Assembly (NCBI RefSeq): GCF_018390575.1
Contig: NZ_JAHBCJ010000004.1
Location: 260,145-324,144, forward strand
DNA length: 64,000 bases
Reading direction: 5' to 3'
Source of the DNA: Bhargavaea massiliensis
GTDB lineage: Bacteria; Bacillota; Bacilli; Bacillales_A; Planococcaceae
Position numbers and translations under genes: made by a program. A model generated the notes under the pieces. It searched no databases, was not told where the DNA came from, and saw only the letters and a list, made by a program, of their open reading frames with translations. This document shows, in pieces, positions 6,536-16,876 of this stretch (its first letter is position 1; every line of letters begins with the position of its first letter).

Positions 6536-9268
6536 ATGGCTAAGAGCACGCAAACAGTTAAAAGCAATCTGCACAACAGCCGCCAGTCGTTCGAATTGAA
6601 CGGCAAGACGTATCACTATTATCGTCTGAAGGCTCTGCAGGATGCAGGCATCGCTGATGTATCACGCCTGCCTTACTCCATCAAAGTGCTGCTGGAATCT
6701 GTCCTTCGCCAGCACGATGGCTATGTTATCAAAGATGAGCACGTTGAAAACCTTGCAAAATGGGGCACGGATGTAGACCCTTCCTCGGAAGTTCCATTCA
6801 AGCCTTCCCGCGTCATCCTTCAGGACTTCACCGGCGTTCCGGTCGTCGTTGACCTTGCGTCGATGCGCCAGGCAATGGCGGATCTCGGCGGAAACCCTGA
6901 CGAGATCAACCCTGAAATCCCGGTAGACCTCGTCATCGACCACTCCGTCCAGGTAGACCGCTACGGCTCGAATGAAGCACTCCGCCTGAACATGGAGCTG
7001 GAGTTCGAGCGCAACGCCGAGCGTTACCAGTTCCTGAACTGGGCGCAGAAGGCCTATGACAACTACCGTGCCGTACCACCGGCAACAGGTATCGTCCACC
7101 AGGTCAACCTCGAGTACCTCGCCAGCGTCGTACACGAAATCGAAAACGAAGACGGCACATTCGAAACTTATCCGGATACACTGGTCGGCACAGACTCCCA
7201 TACGACAATGATCAACGGGATCGGCGTACTCGGATGGGGCGTCGGCGGTATCGAAGCGGAAGCCGGAATGCTCGGCCAGCCTTCGTACTTCCCGCTTCCT
7301 GAGGTCATCGGTGTCAAGCTGACGGGCGAACTCCCGAACGGCGCGACGGCAACCGACCTTGCACTCCGCGTCACACAACTTCTCCGCCAGAAGGGCGTTG
7401 TCGGCAAGTTTGTCGAATTCTTCGGCCCTGGCGTGGCACAGCTTCCGCTTGCGGACCGCGCGACCATCGCCAACATGGCACCTGAATACGGCGCGACTTG
7501 CGGCTTCTTCCCGGTTGACGAAGAATCCCTCAACTACATGCGCCTGACAGGCCGTGACGAAGATCACATCGCCGTCACAAAGAAATACCTCCAGGAAAAC
7601 GACATGTTCTTCACTCCGGACAACGTGGAACCGACGTACACGGACACAGTCGAACTTGACCTTTCAACAATCGAACCGAACCTGTCCGGCCCTAAGCGCC
7701 CTCAGGACCTCATCCCGATGTCCAAGATGAAGGAAGAGTTCAACAAGGCCGTCACGGCTCCAATGGGCAACCAGGGCTTTGGCCTCGACGAAAAAGAATT
7801 CGACAAGAAGGCTACCGTCGAGTTTGAAGATGGCCGCACTGTTGAAATGAAGACCGGCGACCTCGCGATTGCAGCGATCACATCCTGCACGAACACGTCG
7901 AACCCTTACGTCATGCTCGGCGCAGGGCTCGTCGCGAAAAAAGCGGTCGAGAAGGGCATCCGCCCGCCGGCATACGTCAAGACATCGCTCGCACCGGGTT
8001 CGAAAGTCGTTACCGGCTACCTCGAGTCCGCAGGCCTCGACAAGTACCTTGACCAGATCGGCTTCAACACAGTCGGCTACGGCTGCACAACGTGCATCGG
8101 TAACTCCGGGCCGCTTCTTCCGGAAATCGAAAAGACGATCATGGACAACGACCTGCTCGTATCCTCCGTCCTTTCCGGTAACCGGAACTTCGAAGGCCGA
8201 ATCCACCCGCTCGTCAAGGCAAACTACCTGGCGTCGCCTCCGCTCGTCGTCGCTTATGCCCTTGCAGGCACAGTGAACATCGACTTCGAAAAAGAGCCAA
8301 TCGGACGCGCAGCGGACGGCACGGATGTCTTCCTGAAAGATATCTGGCCATCCACTGAAGAAGTGAAGGCTGAAATCGAGCGGACGGTCACACCAGACCT
8401 GTTCCGCAAAGAGTATGAGCATGTCTTCACTGAAAACGAGCGCTGGAACGCGATCGAAACAACGGACGACTCCCTGTATGACTTCGACCCTGAGTCGACG
8501 TACATCCAGAACCCTCCGTTCTTCGAAGGACTGTCGAAGGAAGCAAGCCCGATCCAGACGCTTGCAAACCTCCGTGTCATCGGCAAGTTCGGCGACTCGA
8601 TCACGACAGACCACATCTCTCCTGCAGGTGCGATCGGCAAAGATACGCCTGCCGGCAAGTACCTGCGCGAGCGCGGCGTAGAGCCACGTTACTTCAACTC
8701 GTACGGTTCCCGCCGCGGTAACCACGAAGTGATGATGCGCGGTACATTCGCGAACATCCGGATCCGCAACCAGATCGCAAAAGGCACTGAAGGCGGCTAC
8801 ACGACTTACTGGCCGACAAAAGAGATCCTGCCGATCTACGATGCAGCGATGAAGTACCAGGAAGACGGCACGGGCCTCGCGATTCTCGCAGGTAAAGACT
8901 ACGGCATGGGCTCTTCCCGTGACTGGGCTGCGAAGGGCACAAACCTTCTCGGCATCAAGACAGTCATCGCCGAAAGCTATGAGCGGATCCACCGTTCGAA
9001 CCTTGTCATGATGGGCGTACTTCCGCTCCAGTTCATGAAGGGCGACAGCGTGGAATCCCTCGGCCTGACAGGCGAAGAGGCGATCAGCGTCAACCTCACG
9101 GACAACGTGAAGCCGCGCGATATCCTGACAGTCACTGCAACCGCTCCGGACGGCTCCGTCAAGGAATTCAAGGCACTTGCGCGCTTCGACTCCGAAGTGG
9201 AAGTTGACTACTACCGCCACGGCGGCATCCTTCAGATGGTTCTCCGTAACCGCCTGAAAGCCAACTGA
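6536..9268 (+). CDS. acnA: Aconitate hydratase A (aconitase)
   Basis: A 910-residue aconitase, the length of B. subtilis CitB (909). The three [4Fe-4S] ligands are visible: Cys451 in SCTNTSNP, and Cys517 and Cys520 in [13 protein letters not shown]. The enzyme interconverts citrate and isocitrate in the TCA cycle; family members also bind mRNA under iron starvation when the cluster is lost. ATG 6536 follows GAGGAGG; the open frame further upstream lacks an SD. It is monocistronic, with a candidate operator at its promoter and a strong terminator behind. Downstream order (yneP, yneQ, yneR, plsY, parE, parC) matches Bacillus. Confidence 0.97.
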   Translation: MAKSTQTVKSNLHNSRQSFELNGKTYHYYRLKALQDAGIADVSRLPYSIKVLLESVLRQHDGYVIKDEHVENLAKWGTDVDPSSEVPFKPSRVILQDFTGVPVVVDLASMRQAMADLGGNPDEINPEIPVDLVIDHSVQVDRYGSNEALRLNMELEFERNAERYQFLNWAQKAYDNYRAVPPATGIVHQVNLEYLASVVHEIENEDGTFETYPDTLVGTDSHTTMINGIGVLGWGVGGIEAEAGMLGQPSYFPLPEVIGVKLTGELPNGATATDLALRVTQLLRQKGVVGKFVEFFGPGVAQLPLADRATIANMAPEYGATCGFFPVDEESLNYMRLTGRDEDHIAVTKKYLQENDMFFTPDNVEPTYTDTVELDLSTIEPNLSGPKRPQDLIPMSKMKEEFNKAVTAPMGNQGFGLDEKEFDKKATVEFEDGRTVEMKTGDLAIAAITSCTNTSNPYVMLGAGLVAKKAVEKGIRPPAYVKTSLAPGSKVVTGYLESAGLDKYLDQIGFNTVGYGCTTCIGNSGPLLPEIEKTIMDNDLLVSSVLSGNRNFEGRIHPLVKANYLASPPLVVAYALAGTVNIDFEKEPIGRAADGTDVFLKDIWPSTEEVKAEIERTVTPDLFRKEYEHVFTENERWNAIETTDDSLYDFDPESTYIQNPPFFEGLSKEASPIQTLANLRVIGKFGDSITTDHISPAGAIGKDTPAGKYLRERGVEPRYFNSYGSRRGNHEVMMRGTFANIRIRNQIAKGTEGGYTTYWPTKEILPIYDAAMKYQEDGTGLAILAGKDYGMGSSRDWAAKGTNLLGIKTVIAESYERIHRSNLVMMGVLPLQFMKGDSVESLGLTGEEAISVNLTDNVKPRDILTVTATAPDGSVKEFKALARFDSEVEVDYYRHGGILQMVLRNRLKAN

Positions 9269-9283
9269 TCACGCCAAGTGACA

Positions 9284-9324
9284 AACAGCCTGAAGAGGAA
9301 ATCCTCTTCAGGCTGTTTTTTTAT
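9284..9324 (+). terminator. acnA terminator
   Basis: 16-bp stem AACAGCCTGAAGAGGA / TCCTCTTCAGGCTGTT followed by TTTTTTAT. Confidence 0.9.
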
Positions 9325-9429
9325 GTTCGGTTTGTGGTCATTCTAATCAGTGTGGCGAAACGACTCGTACCGGGCCATCACCGGACGTGACCAGGCATTT
9401 TCCGGTATAATGGCAGTGAGGTGAATGAA

Positions 9430-9855
9430 ATGTATGTGAACGAAACATCAGTCAAGGTGCGCTACTCGGAAACCGATCAGATGGGCGTCGTCTATCACGC
9501 CAATTACCTGGTCTGGATGGAAATCGGCCGGACATCGCTGATTGAAGACATCGGTTTCCGCTACGATAAACTGGAACAGGAAGGATACCTGTCCCCGGTG
9601 ATCGACCTGAACATCAGCTACAAAAATGCAATGCGCTACGGCGAATCGGCGATCATCCGCACATGGATCGAGTCGCACGGGCGGCTCAGAACCACGTATG
9701 GCTATGAGATCCTCCATGAGGACGGCACGGTTGCCGCGACAGGGCAGTCCGTCCACACGCTGGTCCATAAGGAAACGTTCCGACCGGTCGGCCTGCGCAA
9801 GGCGGATCCGGAATGGGATGCCAAATATCGTGAACTCGCCAGGGAGCTTACCTGA
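9430..9855 (+). CDS. yneP: Acyl-CoA thioesterase, 4HBT hotdog family (YneP-like)
   Basis: A 141-residue single hotdog domain with the 4-hydroxybenzoyl-CoA thioesterase signature RYSETDQMGVVYHANY; Asp16 is the expected catalytic acid. It should hydrolyse acyl-CoA thioesters in the cytoplasm; the substrate is unknown. ATG 9430 is set by GAGGTGA at 9418-9424 with a five-base gap. Its TGA shares one base with the ATG of the next gene, so yneP and yneQ are translationally coupled. Confidence 0.9.
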   Translation: MYVNETSVKVRYSETDQMGVVYHANYLVWMEIGRTSLIEDIGFRYDKLEQEGYLSPVIDLNISYKNAMRYGESAIIRTWIESHGRLRTTYGYEILHEDGTVAATGQSVHTLVHKETFRPVGLRKADPEWDAKYRELARELT

Positions 9856-10163
9856 TGGCTTTCGGCGTCAAGCGCCGGGAAGTGGCCGACTGGAAGGAAG
9901 CCGTCAGCAGGGGAGAAATCGCTTTCCTGACACATTTCTGGCTGGATGACCGCTTTCCGGGCTGCCGGACCGTCACGAAAGCAGGCTGCGCCGATCTCAA
10001 AAAGCTTGAAGCCTGGGGCAGGCAATACGGCCTCCGCCCGGAATGGATCGATCACAAAGAACGTTATCCGCACTTTGATCTGTTCGGCGAGAGGGAATAT
10101 GAGATCCTCAGGCAAGAGGGAAGGGAAGACCTGATCAGCCGATTCGGTCTGACCGGCAATTGA
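9855..10163 (+). CDS. yneQ: Conserved hypothetical protein (YneQ-like)
   Basis: A 102-residue charged soluble protein with several aromatic residues (WLDDRFPGC, YPHFDLFGEREYE). It occupies the yneQ position between yneP and yneR in Bacillus and overlaps the thioesterase gene by one base. No catalytic motif is recognisable. A relict repeat follows before the shared hairpin at 10272. Confidence 0.75.
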   Translation: MAFGVKRREVADWKEAVSRGEIAFLTHFWLDDRFPGCRTVTKAGCADLKKLEAWGRQYGLRPEWIDHKERYPHFDLFGEREYEILRQEGREDLISRFGLTGN

Positions 10164-10165
10164 AC

Positions 10166-10262
10166 AAAAGCGCAAGCGCCCGTTCAGCAACGTACAAACT
10201 GGATCACTTCGCAATGAGATAAAGGAAACACGGCGAGGAACGAGCCGATGTTGACTTATCGT
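10166..10262. repeat. Probable truncated copy of a dispersed Bacillales intergenic repeat
   Basis: The non-coding stretch begins AAAGCGCAAGCGCCCGTTCA and contains GATAAAGGAAACACGGCGAG and GATGTTGACTTATCG. From memory, these blocks belong to a large imperfect palindromic repeat common in intergenic regions of Bacillaceae and Planococcaceae. GATAA and TTATC form the inner inverted arms. The right-hand GCGC-rich end is missing, so the copy looks deleted where the yneR terminator begins. Identification is by recall, not by search. Confidence 0.5.
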
Positions 10263-10269
10263 AAGCAAC

Positions 10270-10303
10270 AAAAAGCGTGAATCCTCCGCAGGATTCACGC
10301 TTT
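10270..10303. terminator. Bidirectional terminator between yneQ and yneR
   Basis: AAGCGTGAATCCT / AGGATTCACGCTT hairpin. It includes the last codons of the minus-strand gene and has T-rich flanks on both strands. Confidence 0.8.
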
Positions 10304-10591
10304 CTCTTTTTCGTATCCGTATTTGGGCTCGTCCAATGCGGCATCATAACCGACAACGAGGTCGTGTCCGTCAAAGTACCATTCATCATCGGATTCGACA
10401 AAATAAGTGATCCCGCCCGATTCCGCCTTTACGGCCGGGTTTTCCGGTTTCTCCACCGAGAGCCCGAGCGAAAAACCGGGCTGCAGTCCGGATCCGCCAT
10501 AGCGGACCGTAAAGCGGACAAAATCACCGGTTCCGAGCCCCATCTCGTCATGAAACCATTTTTGCGCATCTTCGGAAACTCTGATTTCCAT
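10295..10591 (-). CDS. yneR: HesB-like protein lacking cysteines (YneR-like)
   Basis: A 98-residue protein of the HesB/IscA-like fold as in Bacillus YneR. Unlike true Fe-S carriers it has no cysteine in this start form, so it cannot ligate a cluster in the usual way. The GGSGLQPGFSLGL segment stands where the first ligand would be. ATG 10591 follows GGCGGTG; the frame extends three codons further. It lies upstream of, and convergent with, yneQ and shares its direction with plsY. Function unknown. Confidence 0.75.
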   Translation of the reverse strand: MEIRVSEDAQKWFHDEMGLGTGDFVRFTVRYGGSGLQPGFSLGLSVEKPENPAVKAESGGITYFVESDDEWYFDGHDLVVGYDAALDEPKYGYEKEKA

Positions 10592-10627
10592 GGAACACAC
10601 CGCCTTCCGTGGTCTCCCTACAGTATA

Positions 10628-11230
10628 CTAAAGCCACTTGACCTTTGGCTCGGTTCCCGCCTTGATGCGGCCGATGTTCGCCCGGTGGCGGTAGAAGATA
10701 AAGGCGGACAGGACAAGGATCACGATCAGCAGATACAAATCACCCGTCCTGACATAGTGAATGATTGCATAGACCAGCGCGATGACACCCATTGCCATCG
10801 AAGTGAGAGAAACGATCTTCGTCATCTTGAGAATGATGAGGAAAGAAGCAATCAGGACGAGGAAAAACGGCCAGCTGTATCCGAGGATGACACCCCCGGA
10901 GGTCGCAACTGCCTTGCCGCCGCGGAACTTTGCAAAGACCGGAAACATGTGGCCGATAACCGCCGCGATGCCGAGTGTCAGCGGGTGGACGCCCGAGTCG
11001 GCAAATGCCGGAATCTGAAGAAGGAGAACGGCGGCCGTCCCTTTCAGGATGTCCATGAGCGTCACCGCGATGCCTGCCTTTTTTCCGAGCACGCGGAAAG
11101 TGTTTGTCGCACCGAGATTGCCGCTGCCGGACTCCCTGATGTCTTTATTATAGAATAGCTTCCCGACCCACAGCCCCGAAGGCACGGAACCCAGTAAATA
11201 TGCGATGAGCAGCACAACAGCTGTATCCAT
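10628..11230 (-). CDS. plsY: Glycerol-3-phosphate acyltransferase PlsY
   Basis: A 200-residue polytopic membrane protein (about five helices) with the PlsY hallmarks SVPSGLWVGKLF, the Gly-rich SGSGNLGATNTFRV motif and KFRGGKAVAT. It transfers acyl groups from acyl-phosphate to glycerol-3-phosphate, the first committed step of phospholipid synthesis. It is divergent from parE exactly as in Bacillus. YneR lies 36 bp downstream in the same direction and may be co-transcribed. Confidence 0.95.
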   Translation of the reverse strand: MDTAVVLLIAYLLGSVPSGLWVGKLFYNKDIRESGSGNLGATNTFRVLGKKAGIAVTLMDILKGTAAVLLLQIPAFADSGVHPLTLGIAAVIGHMFPVFAKFRGGKAVATSGGVILGYSWPFFLVLIASFLIILKMTKIVSLTSMAMGVIALVYAIIHYVRTGDLYLLIVILVLSAFIFYRHRANIGRIKAGTEPKVKWL

Positions 11231-11348
11231 AGCAAACCTCTTTTCAGTTTAAGGGTTGGTCTTAACAGTCAGTCTCAGTTTACATCATCGAGGCTGCCGG
11301 CACAATGCCCATCCGGCTGGCCGGAAAAGCATGAATCCTCACGAAACA

Positions 11349-11378
11349 TTGCAACGGCGGGCTTTTGTAGTCTACAAT
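11349..11378 (+). promoter_or_regulatory. Upstream candidate promoter of parE
   Basis: TTGCAA (11349-11354), 18-bp spacer, TACAAT (11373-11378). It reads toward parE, about 95 bp upstream of its start. Confidence 0.45.
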
Positions 11379-11404
11379 GAAGTGCGGGACTCCCGACCCG
11401 GCGG

Positions 11405-11434
11405 TTGGACACACGCCGGCAAAACAAGTACAAT
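11405..11434 (+). promoter_or_regulatory. Proximal candidate promoter of parE-parC
   Basis: TTGGAC (11405-11410), 18-bp spacer, TACAAT (11429-11434), giving a ~33-nt leader with SD GGAGG at 11462-11466. Confidence 0.55.
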
Positions 11435-11473
11435 AGGAACATATACGAACAAACGTTTGATGGAGGAATCCTC

Positions 11474-13456
11474 TTGGCCAAAATAACTGAAACCATGAAT
11501 TATAATGACGATTCAATCCAAGTGCTCGAGGGGCTCGAAGCGGTACGCAAACGGCCGGGCATGTACATCGGCTCGACCGATTCACGCGGACTTCATCACC
11601 TTGTCTATGAAATCGTCGACAACTCGGTCGATGAGGCTTTGGCCGGATTCGGCGAAGAGATCAACGTCACCGTCCACAAAGACGGCAGCGTCTCTGTACG
11701 GGACCACGGCCGCGGCATGCCGACGGGCACTCACAGCACGGGCAAGCCGACGACTGAAGTCATCCTGACCGTCCTGCACGCGGGCGGCAAGTTCGGGCAG
11801 GGAGGATACAAGACAAGCGGCGGACTCCATGGCGTCGGCGCTTCTGTCGTGAACGCCCTGAGCGAATGGCTCGAAGTGACCGTATTCAAGGACGGCAAAA
11901 AATTCCGCCAGCGATTTGAGGGCGGAGGACATCCCGTCACCACACTGGAGGAGATCGGCAACACCCGCGAGCGCGGCACGCTGATCCGCTTCAAGCCCGA
12001 TCCGTCCATTTTCTCGACCGTGAAATACAACTACGAAATTTTGAGCGAACGGCTGCGGGAATCCGCCTTCCTGCTTAAAGGGATGAAAATCACGCTGTCT
12101 GACGAAGGCAGCGGACGAACAGATGAATTCCTCTATGAATCCGGCATCATGGAATTTGTCGGATATTTAAATGAAGAAAAAGACACGATGCATGACGTCG
12201 CCTATGTCGAAGGGGAACATGACGGCATCGAGCTTGAGTTCGCCTTCCAGTTCACCGACGGCTATTCGGAAACCATCCTGTCGTTCGTCAACAACGTCCG
12301 GACCAAGGATGGAGGCACCCATGAGACAGGCGTCAAGACGGCCATGACTCGCGTATTCAACGAATACGCCCGGAAAACGGGACTTCTGAAGGAAAAAGAC
12401 AAGAACCTGGACGGCGCGGACATCCGGGAAGGAATTTCCGCGATTATCTCTGTCCGGGTTCCCGAAACGCTGCTTCAGTTTGAAGGGCAGACAAAAAGCA
12501 AGCTCGGAACCAGCCAGGCACGCGCCGCGGCTGATGCCGTCGTCTCCCAGAAGCTCATGTATTATCTGGAGGAGAATGCGGAGCTCTCCGCGACGCTCGT
12601 CAGGAAAGGAATCCGTGCCCAGCAAGCTCGGGAAGCAGCGCGCAAGGCCCGTGAGGATGCGCGCTCCGGCAAAAAGCGGAAACGGTCAGAAATGCTGCTT
12701 TCCGGCAAGCTGACACCGGCGCAGTCAAGAAACGCCGCAAAGAACGAACTTTATCTTGTCGAGGGCGATTCGGCCGGCGGCTCGGCAAAACAGGGACGGG
12801 ACCGGACTTTCCAGGCAATCCTGCCGCTCAGGGGCAAGGTCATCAACACTGAGAAGGCCAAGCTGGAAGACATCATGAAAAACGAGGAGATCTCCACGAT
12901 CATCCATACGATCGGCGGGGGCGTCGGCTCTGATTTTAATGTCGAAGACATCTCCTATGACAAAATCATCATCATGACCGATGCCGACACCGATGGCGCC
13001 CATATCCAGGTGCTGCTTCTGACTTTCTTCTACCGCTACATGAAGCCGCTGATCGAGGCAGGCAAGGTCTATATCGCACTCCCGCCGCTTTACAAGGTCT
13101 CCAAAGGCAGCGGGAAAAAAGAGAAGATCGAATACGCCTGGACAGAACGGGATCTTGATGCAGCCATCCGGAAAGTCGGCAAAGGCTATGTCCTCCAGCG
13201 TTATAAAGGTCTCGGCGAGATGAATGCCGACCAGCTCTGGGATACGACGATGAATCCGGAGACGCGCACACTGATCCGCGTCACAATCGAGGACGGCGCG
13301 AAGTCCGAACGGCGTGTCACGACGCTCATGGGCGACAAGGTCGAGCCGAGGAGAAAGTGGATTGAGGACAACGTCGATTTCGGCATGGAGGACGGCGATA
13401 CGATCCTCGAGAACGAATTCCTGATGGCCGAGACAGCTGAGGAGGAACAGGCATGA
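11474..13456 (+). CDS. parE: DNA topoisomerase IV subunit B
   Basis: A 660-residue type IIA topoisomerase ATPase subunit. Seen in order: GHKL ATPase motifs ([34 protein letters not shown]), transducer domain, then the TOPRIM/metal motifs [29 protein letters not shown] and [13 protein letters not shown]. With ParC it decatenates daughter chromosomes. Synteny with plsY and adjacency to parC indicate ParE rather than GyrB. The start is TTG 11474, seven bases after GGAGG, which matches the B. subtilis N-terminus; an upstream extension lacks homology. The stop overlaps the parC start (ATGA). Confidence 0.96.
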   Translation: MAKITETMNYNDDSIQVLEGLEAVRKRPGMYIGSTDSRGLHHLVYEIVDNSVDEALAGFGEEINVTVHKDGSVSVRDHGRGMPTGTHSTGKPTTEVILTVLHAGGKFGQGGYKTSGGLHGVGASVVNALSEWLEVTVFKDGKKFRQRFEGGGHPVTTLEEIGNTRERGTLIRFKPDPSIFSTVKYNYEILSERLRESAFLLKGMKITLSDEGSGRTDEFLYESGIMEFVGYLNEEKDTMHDVAYVEGEHDGIELEFAFQFTDGYSETILSFVNNVRTKDGGTHETGVKTAMTRVFNEYARKTGLLKEKDKNLDGADIREGISAIISVRVPETLLQFEGQTKSKLGTSQARAAADAVVSQKLMYYLEENAELSATLVRKGIRAQQAREAARKAREDARSGKKRKRSEMLLSGKLTPAQSRNAAKNELYLVEGDSAGGSAKQGRDRTFQAILPLRGKVINTEKAKLEDIMKNEEISTIIHTIGGGVGSDFNVEDISYDKIIIMTDADTDGAHIQVLLLTFFYRYMKPLIEAGKVYIALPPLYKVSKGSGKKEKIEYAWTERDLDAAIRKVGKGYVLQRYKGLGEMNADQLWDTTMNPETRTLIRVTIEDGAKSERRVTTLMGDKVEPRRKWIEDNVDFGMEDGDTILENEFLMAETAEEEQA

Positions 13457-15903
13457 CGGAAATAGCACAATACCAGGACCTCCCGCTTGAAGAGGTCATC
13501 GGCGACCGCTTCGGGCGGTACAGTAAATACATTATCCAGGACCGGGCACTGCCCGATGCGCGTGACGGACTGAAGCCTGTCCAGCGGCGTATCCTGTTCG
13601 CGATGATGGAAGAAAACAACACGCATGACAAATCATTCCGAAAATCTGCGAAGACGGTCGGGAACGTGATCGGCAAGTATCACCCGCACGGCGACTCCTC
13701 CGTTTATGAGGCGATGGTCCGGATGAGCCAGGACTGGAAGCTCCGCCACCCGCTGATCGAGATGCACGGGAACAACGGATCCGTCGACGGCGACCCGGCA
13801 GCGGCCATGCGATACACGGAAGCCCGCTTGTCCGCGATCGCTTCCGAAATGCTCCGGGATATCGGCAAGCGCACCGTCGACTTCATCCCGAACTATGATG
13901 ACAACGAAAACGAGCCGACGGTTCTGCCGGCTGTGCTCCCGAACCTGCTGATCAACGGCTCGACGGGCATTTCCGCGGGATACGCAACGGACATCCCGCC
14001 ACATGCCCTGCACGAAGTAATCGATGCGGTTCTCATGAGGATCGACAATCCACAGGCAACAACCGATGAACTGATGACCGTCCTGCAGGGGCCGGATTTC
14101 CCGACCGGCGGCATCATCCAGGGCGCTGAAGGCATCAAGAAGGCCTACGATACAGGCCGCGGCAAGATCATCATACGCTCGAAGACGGAGATTGAGAAAA
14201 TTCGCGGCGGCAAGCAGCAGATCGTCATCACGGAAATCCCTTACGAAGTGAATAAGGCACATCTCGTCAAGAAAATGGACGAGCTCCGGCTCGACCGGAA
14301 ACTTGAAGGCATTTCAGAAGTCCGCGACGAGTCCGACCGAACCGGCCTCCGGATTGTCGTCGAGCTGAAAAAAGAAATCGACGGCGAAGCGATCCTCCAG
14401 TATCTGTTCAAAAATACCGATCTCCAAGTCAGCTACAGCTTCAACATGATCGCAATTGATGCGAGACGACCGAAACTCATGTCGCTCGGCATGCTGCTGG
14501 ACGCCTATATCGCGCACCGGAAGGAAGTCGTCACGAAGCGCTCGGAGTACGACCTGCTGCGTGCAAAAGACCGGCTCCACATCGTGGAAGGGCTCATGAA
14601 GGCCCTGTCGATCCTCGATGAGGTCATCCGCACGATCCGGGCATCCAGCGACAAGCGGGACGCAAAAAACAACCTCATCGAATCGTTCGAGTTCACCGAA
14701 CCCCAGGCTGAAGCGATCGTGTCCCTTCAGCTTTACAGGCTGACGAACACAGATATCACCGAGCTGAAAAAGGAAGAGGGAGAGCTGAAAACTCTCGTAC
14801 AGGAACTCACGGAAATCCTTGCTTCCGAGAAAAAACTGTTCCGCGTCATCAAGAACGAGCTGAAGGACATCCGAAAGCGGTTCGCAGAGCCCCGGCGCTC
14901 TGCCATCGAGGCGAAGATCCAGGAGATCAAGGTCGACCTGGACATCCTGATCCCGAGCGAGGATGTCGTTGTCACCGTCACAAAAGACGGCTACGCCAAG
15001 CGCACGAGCCTGCGCTCCTACGGGGCGTCCGGCGGCCGCGATCTGGAGATGAAGGAAACCGACAGACTGCTGTTCGGCGGTACGCTCAACACTCAGCAGA
15101 CACTCCTGATCTTCACTTCTTCAGGCAATTACATCTATCAGCCGGTCCATGAGCTGCCGGACATCCGCTGGAAGGACCTTGGACAGCATGTCTCGAGCAT
15201 CATCCAGCTGGGCCCGGAAGAAGAGATCATTGCCGCAATCGGCATCGATTTGTTCGACCGGGAAGACATGGATGTGGTCACGGTCACCAAAAACGGCTTT
15301 ATCAAGCGCTCCGCACTCGCAGACTATCAGGTCAAGCGCCACAACCGGGCGTATCGGGCCGTTTCGCTCAAGAAAGGGGACACCCTGCAGTCGGTTCATC
15401 TGGCAAAGGCAACCGACGAGGTGCTTCTGTTCACGCATCTTGCCTACGGGCTCCGTTTCCCGCTCGAGGAAGTCGCACCGACAGGCGTCCGCACGGCAGG
15501 CGTCAAAGGCATCAACCTGAAAGACGGGGACTATGTGGTGTCCTCGATTCTCCGTTCACCGGAAGACGGCCGTTCGCTGATCCTCGCGACCCACCGAGGC
15601 GCGGTCAAGCGCATGCCGGTCGATGAATACGAGCTCGGCACGCGGGCAAAACGCGGCCTCGTTTCACTGAAAGAGCTGAAGACCAATCCGCACCGTCTTG
15701 CGGGCGCTGTTTTGGCCGGAAGGGAAGACGCCGTCGTTTTGAGGACAGACAAGGACGAGGAAGTGGCCGTCCTGCCGCATTCCTACCGGATGGCCGACCG
15801 CTACTCAAACGGCAGCTTTGCCGTCGACCAGAAAGAAGACGGCTATGTGACTTCTGTCTATCTGGCCGTAGATATGGAAGCAAAAGACAACGATCAGGCA
15901 TAA
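13453..15903 (+). CDS. parC: DNA topoisomerase IV subunit A
   Basis: An 816-residue DNA-cleaving subunit with the active-site Tyr121 in [11 protein letters not shown]. The quinolone-resistance region [12 protein letters not shown] has the sensitive-type residues Ser82 and Glu86 (staphylococcal GrlA Ser80 and Glu84 equivalents), so no target-site quinolone resistance is visible here. The C-terminal beta-pinwheel shows the repeated [22 protein letters not shown] blades. ATG 13453 overlaps the parE stop by four bases, giving coupled, equimolar synthesis. A terminator and then a 21-bp repeat array follow. Confidence 0.97.
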   Translation: MTEIAQYQDLPLEEVIGDRFGRYSKYIIQDRALPDARDGLKPVQRRILFAMMEENNTHDKSFRKSAKTVGNVIGKYHPHGDSSVYEAMVRMSQDWKLRHPLIEMHGNNGSVDGDPAAAMRYTEARLSAIASEMLRDIGKRTVDFIPNYDDNENEPTVLPAVLPNLLINGSTGISAGYATDIPPHALHEVIDAVLMRIDNPQATTDELMTVLQGPDFPTGGIIQGAEGIKKAYDTGRGKIIIRSKTEIEKIRGGKQQIVITEIPYEVNKAHLVKKMDELRLDRKLEGISEVRDESDRTGLRIVVELKKEIDGEAILQYLFKNTDLQVSYSFNMIAIDARRPKLMSLGMLLDAYIAHRKEVVTKRSEYDLLRAKDRLHIVEGLMKALSILDEVIRTIRASSDKRDAKNNLIESFEFTEPQAEAIVSLQLYRLTNTDITELKKEEGELKTLVQELTEILASEKKLFRVIKNELKDIRKRFAEPRRSAIEAKIQEIKVDLDILIPSEDVVVTVTKDGYAKRTSLRSYGASGGRDLEMKETDRLLFGGTLNTQQTLLIFTSSGNYIYQPVHELPDIRWKDLGQHVSSIIQLGPEEEIIAAIGIDLFDREDMDVVTVTKNGFIKRSALADYQVKRHNRAYRAVSLKKGDTLQSVHLAKATDEVLLFTHLAYGLRFPLEEVAPTGVRTAGVKGINLKDGDYVVSSILRSPEDGRSLILATHRGAVKRMPVDEYELGTRAKRGLVSLKELKTNPHRLAGAVLAGREDAVVLRTDKDEEVAVLPHSYRMADRYSNGSFAVDQKEDGYVTSVYLAVDMEAKDNDQA

Positions 15904-15910
15904 TGAAAGC

Positions 15911-15958
15911 GCCCCCTGTCAGCACGCCATCAAGGCTGCGGGCAGGGGGCATTTTTGT
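15911..15958 (+). terminator. parE-parC operon terminator
   Basis: GCCCCCTG...CAGGGGGC stem with ATTTTTGTTT tail, directly after parC. Confidence 0.8.
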
Positions 15959-15982
15959 TTGTGGGGAAGTGTGTGTCGCCGG

Positions 15983-16084
15983 TTTCGTCATTCATGGCGG
16001 CAATTTCGTCATTCACGGCTTCTGTTTCAGTATTCGCGGCCGCAGTTTCGTCATTCATCCCGGACCGGCACGCGAATGACGAAG
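15983..16084. repeat. 21-bp periodic repeat array A (core TTTCGTCATTC)
   Basis: Four direct units of an 11-bp core start at 15983, 16004, 16025 and 16046, exactly 21 bp apart. Units 1, 2 and 4 are identical TTTCGTCATTC; unit 3 is TTTCAGTATTC. The ten bases between cores vary. An inverted copy, GAATGACGAAG, is at 16074-16084 and can pair with unit 4. It lies between the parC terminator and the dapB terminator, outside any gene. A second array of the same core is at 31811-31933. Confidence 0.85.
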
Positions 16085-16098
16085 CCGAGACATGGACA

Positions 16099-16130
16099 CA
16101 AAAAAGCGGAGGGTGAGCGCCCTCCGCTTC
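16099..16130 (-). terminator. dapA-dapB operon terminator
   Basis: On the minus strand, AAGCGGAGGG / CCCTCCGCTT stem followed by TTTTTGTG. It overlaps the dapB stop codon. Confidence 0.85.
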
Positions 16131-16875
16131 ATTCTTCTGCAGAATCGCCGATTCCGAGGTTATCGTAAGTATAATAGCCGTTTTCCTTATGGATCAGGCG
16201 CTCTGCAACATCAAGGGCGCCGGATGCGAAGATGTCCTTGGACTGGGCATGGTGTGCGATCGTAATGGTTTCATCGTGGCCGGCAAACAGCACTTCATGC
16301 TCACCGGTGATCGTGCCGCCGCGCACCGAATGGATGCCAATTTCTTCATCCGTCCGCGCGCCTTCCGACTGGTGCCGGTCATGCACGGGATGGATATTCG
16401 GCCTGGCCGACGCAATGGCGTCATACAGCTTGATGAGCGTCCCGCTCGGGGCATCCACCTTTTTTCGGTGGTGGCGTTCCGTCATTTCAATATCAAAGCC
16501 AGGAAGGAGGGAAGAGGCATACCGGACGATTTCCGTCAGGATATGGACCCCGTAGCTCATGTTCGCACTGAAGAAAATCGGGTGGCGATCCGCCTTTTCC
16601 TTCATCTGCTCGATCAGGACTTCCTTTTCGCCCGTGGTCGCAATCACCAGCGGGAGGCCGGTGTCCGCGGCAAGCAGGGCTTTCGTCAGGACAGGATGCG
16701 AGAAGTCGATGACCGCATCGGCTTCAGGCAGTCGTTCATCCGGACGATAAACCGGATAGCCGTCCGCCGTCTGGCCCCGCAGCAGCAACACCCCCACAAT
16801 CTCATGTCCCCGTTCCTTGGCAAGGGCGGCGACGCGTTTGTTCGACGCGCCGTACCCGCAAAGCAGCAATCTCAT
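16129..16875 (-). CDS. dapB: 4-hydroxy-tetrahydrodipicolinate reductase
   Basis: A 248-residue DapB with the catalytic/substrate motif [16 protein letters not shown] (His135-His136, Lys138/139). The N-terminal dinucleotide-binding loop is the shorter [10 protein letters not shown] type, as in staphylococcal DapB, rather than the classical GxxGxMG. It reduces the dapA product with NAD(P)H in lysine and meso-diaminopimelate synthesis, feeding peptidoglycan and (in spore formers) dipicolinate. ATG 16875 lies one base past the dapA stop, behind GGAGG, so it is the second gene of a riboswitch-controlled dapA-dapB operon. Confidence 0.94.
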   Translation of the reverse strand: MRLLLCGYGASNKRVAALAKERGHEIVGVLLLRGQTADGYPVYRPDERLPEADAVIDFSHPVLTKALLAADTGLPLVIATTGEKEVLIEQMKEKADRHPIFFSANMSYGVHILTEIVRYASSLLPGFDIEMTERHHRKKVDAPSGTLIKLYDAIASARPNIHPVHDRHQSEGARTDEEIGIHSVRGGTITGEHEVLFAGHDETITIAHHAQSKDIFASGALDVAERLIHKENGYYTYDNLGIGDSAEE

Positions 16876-16876
16876 G

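Noticed and set aside
7664-9220. 518-codon frame antisense to aconitase
   Set aside because: Composition shadow of acnA; the protein is Cys/Arg/Val-rich nonsense without domains.
11405-11473. N-terminal extension of ParE (MDTRRQNKYN...)
   Set aside because: It overlaps the promoter boxes and lacks family similarity; TTG 11474 with GGAGG is better.
13453-15903. Possibility that the topoisomerase pair is gyrase
   Set aside because: Adjacency to plsY and the citB-yne block, plus parE-parC overlap, match topoisomerase IV; gyrA/gyrB normally lie near the origin.
15983-16084. CRISPR array
   Set aside because: Core is 11 bp with 10-bp variable parts; CRISPR needs 23-40-bp repeats and similar spacers, and there are no cas genes. 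Inverted copies also argue against it.
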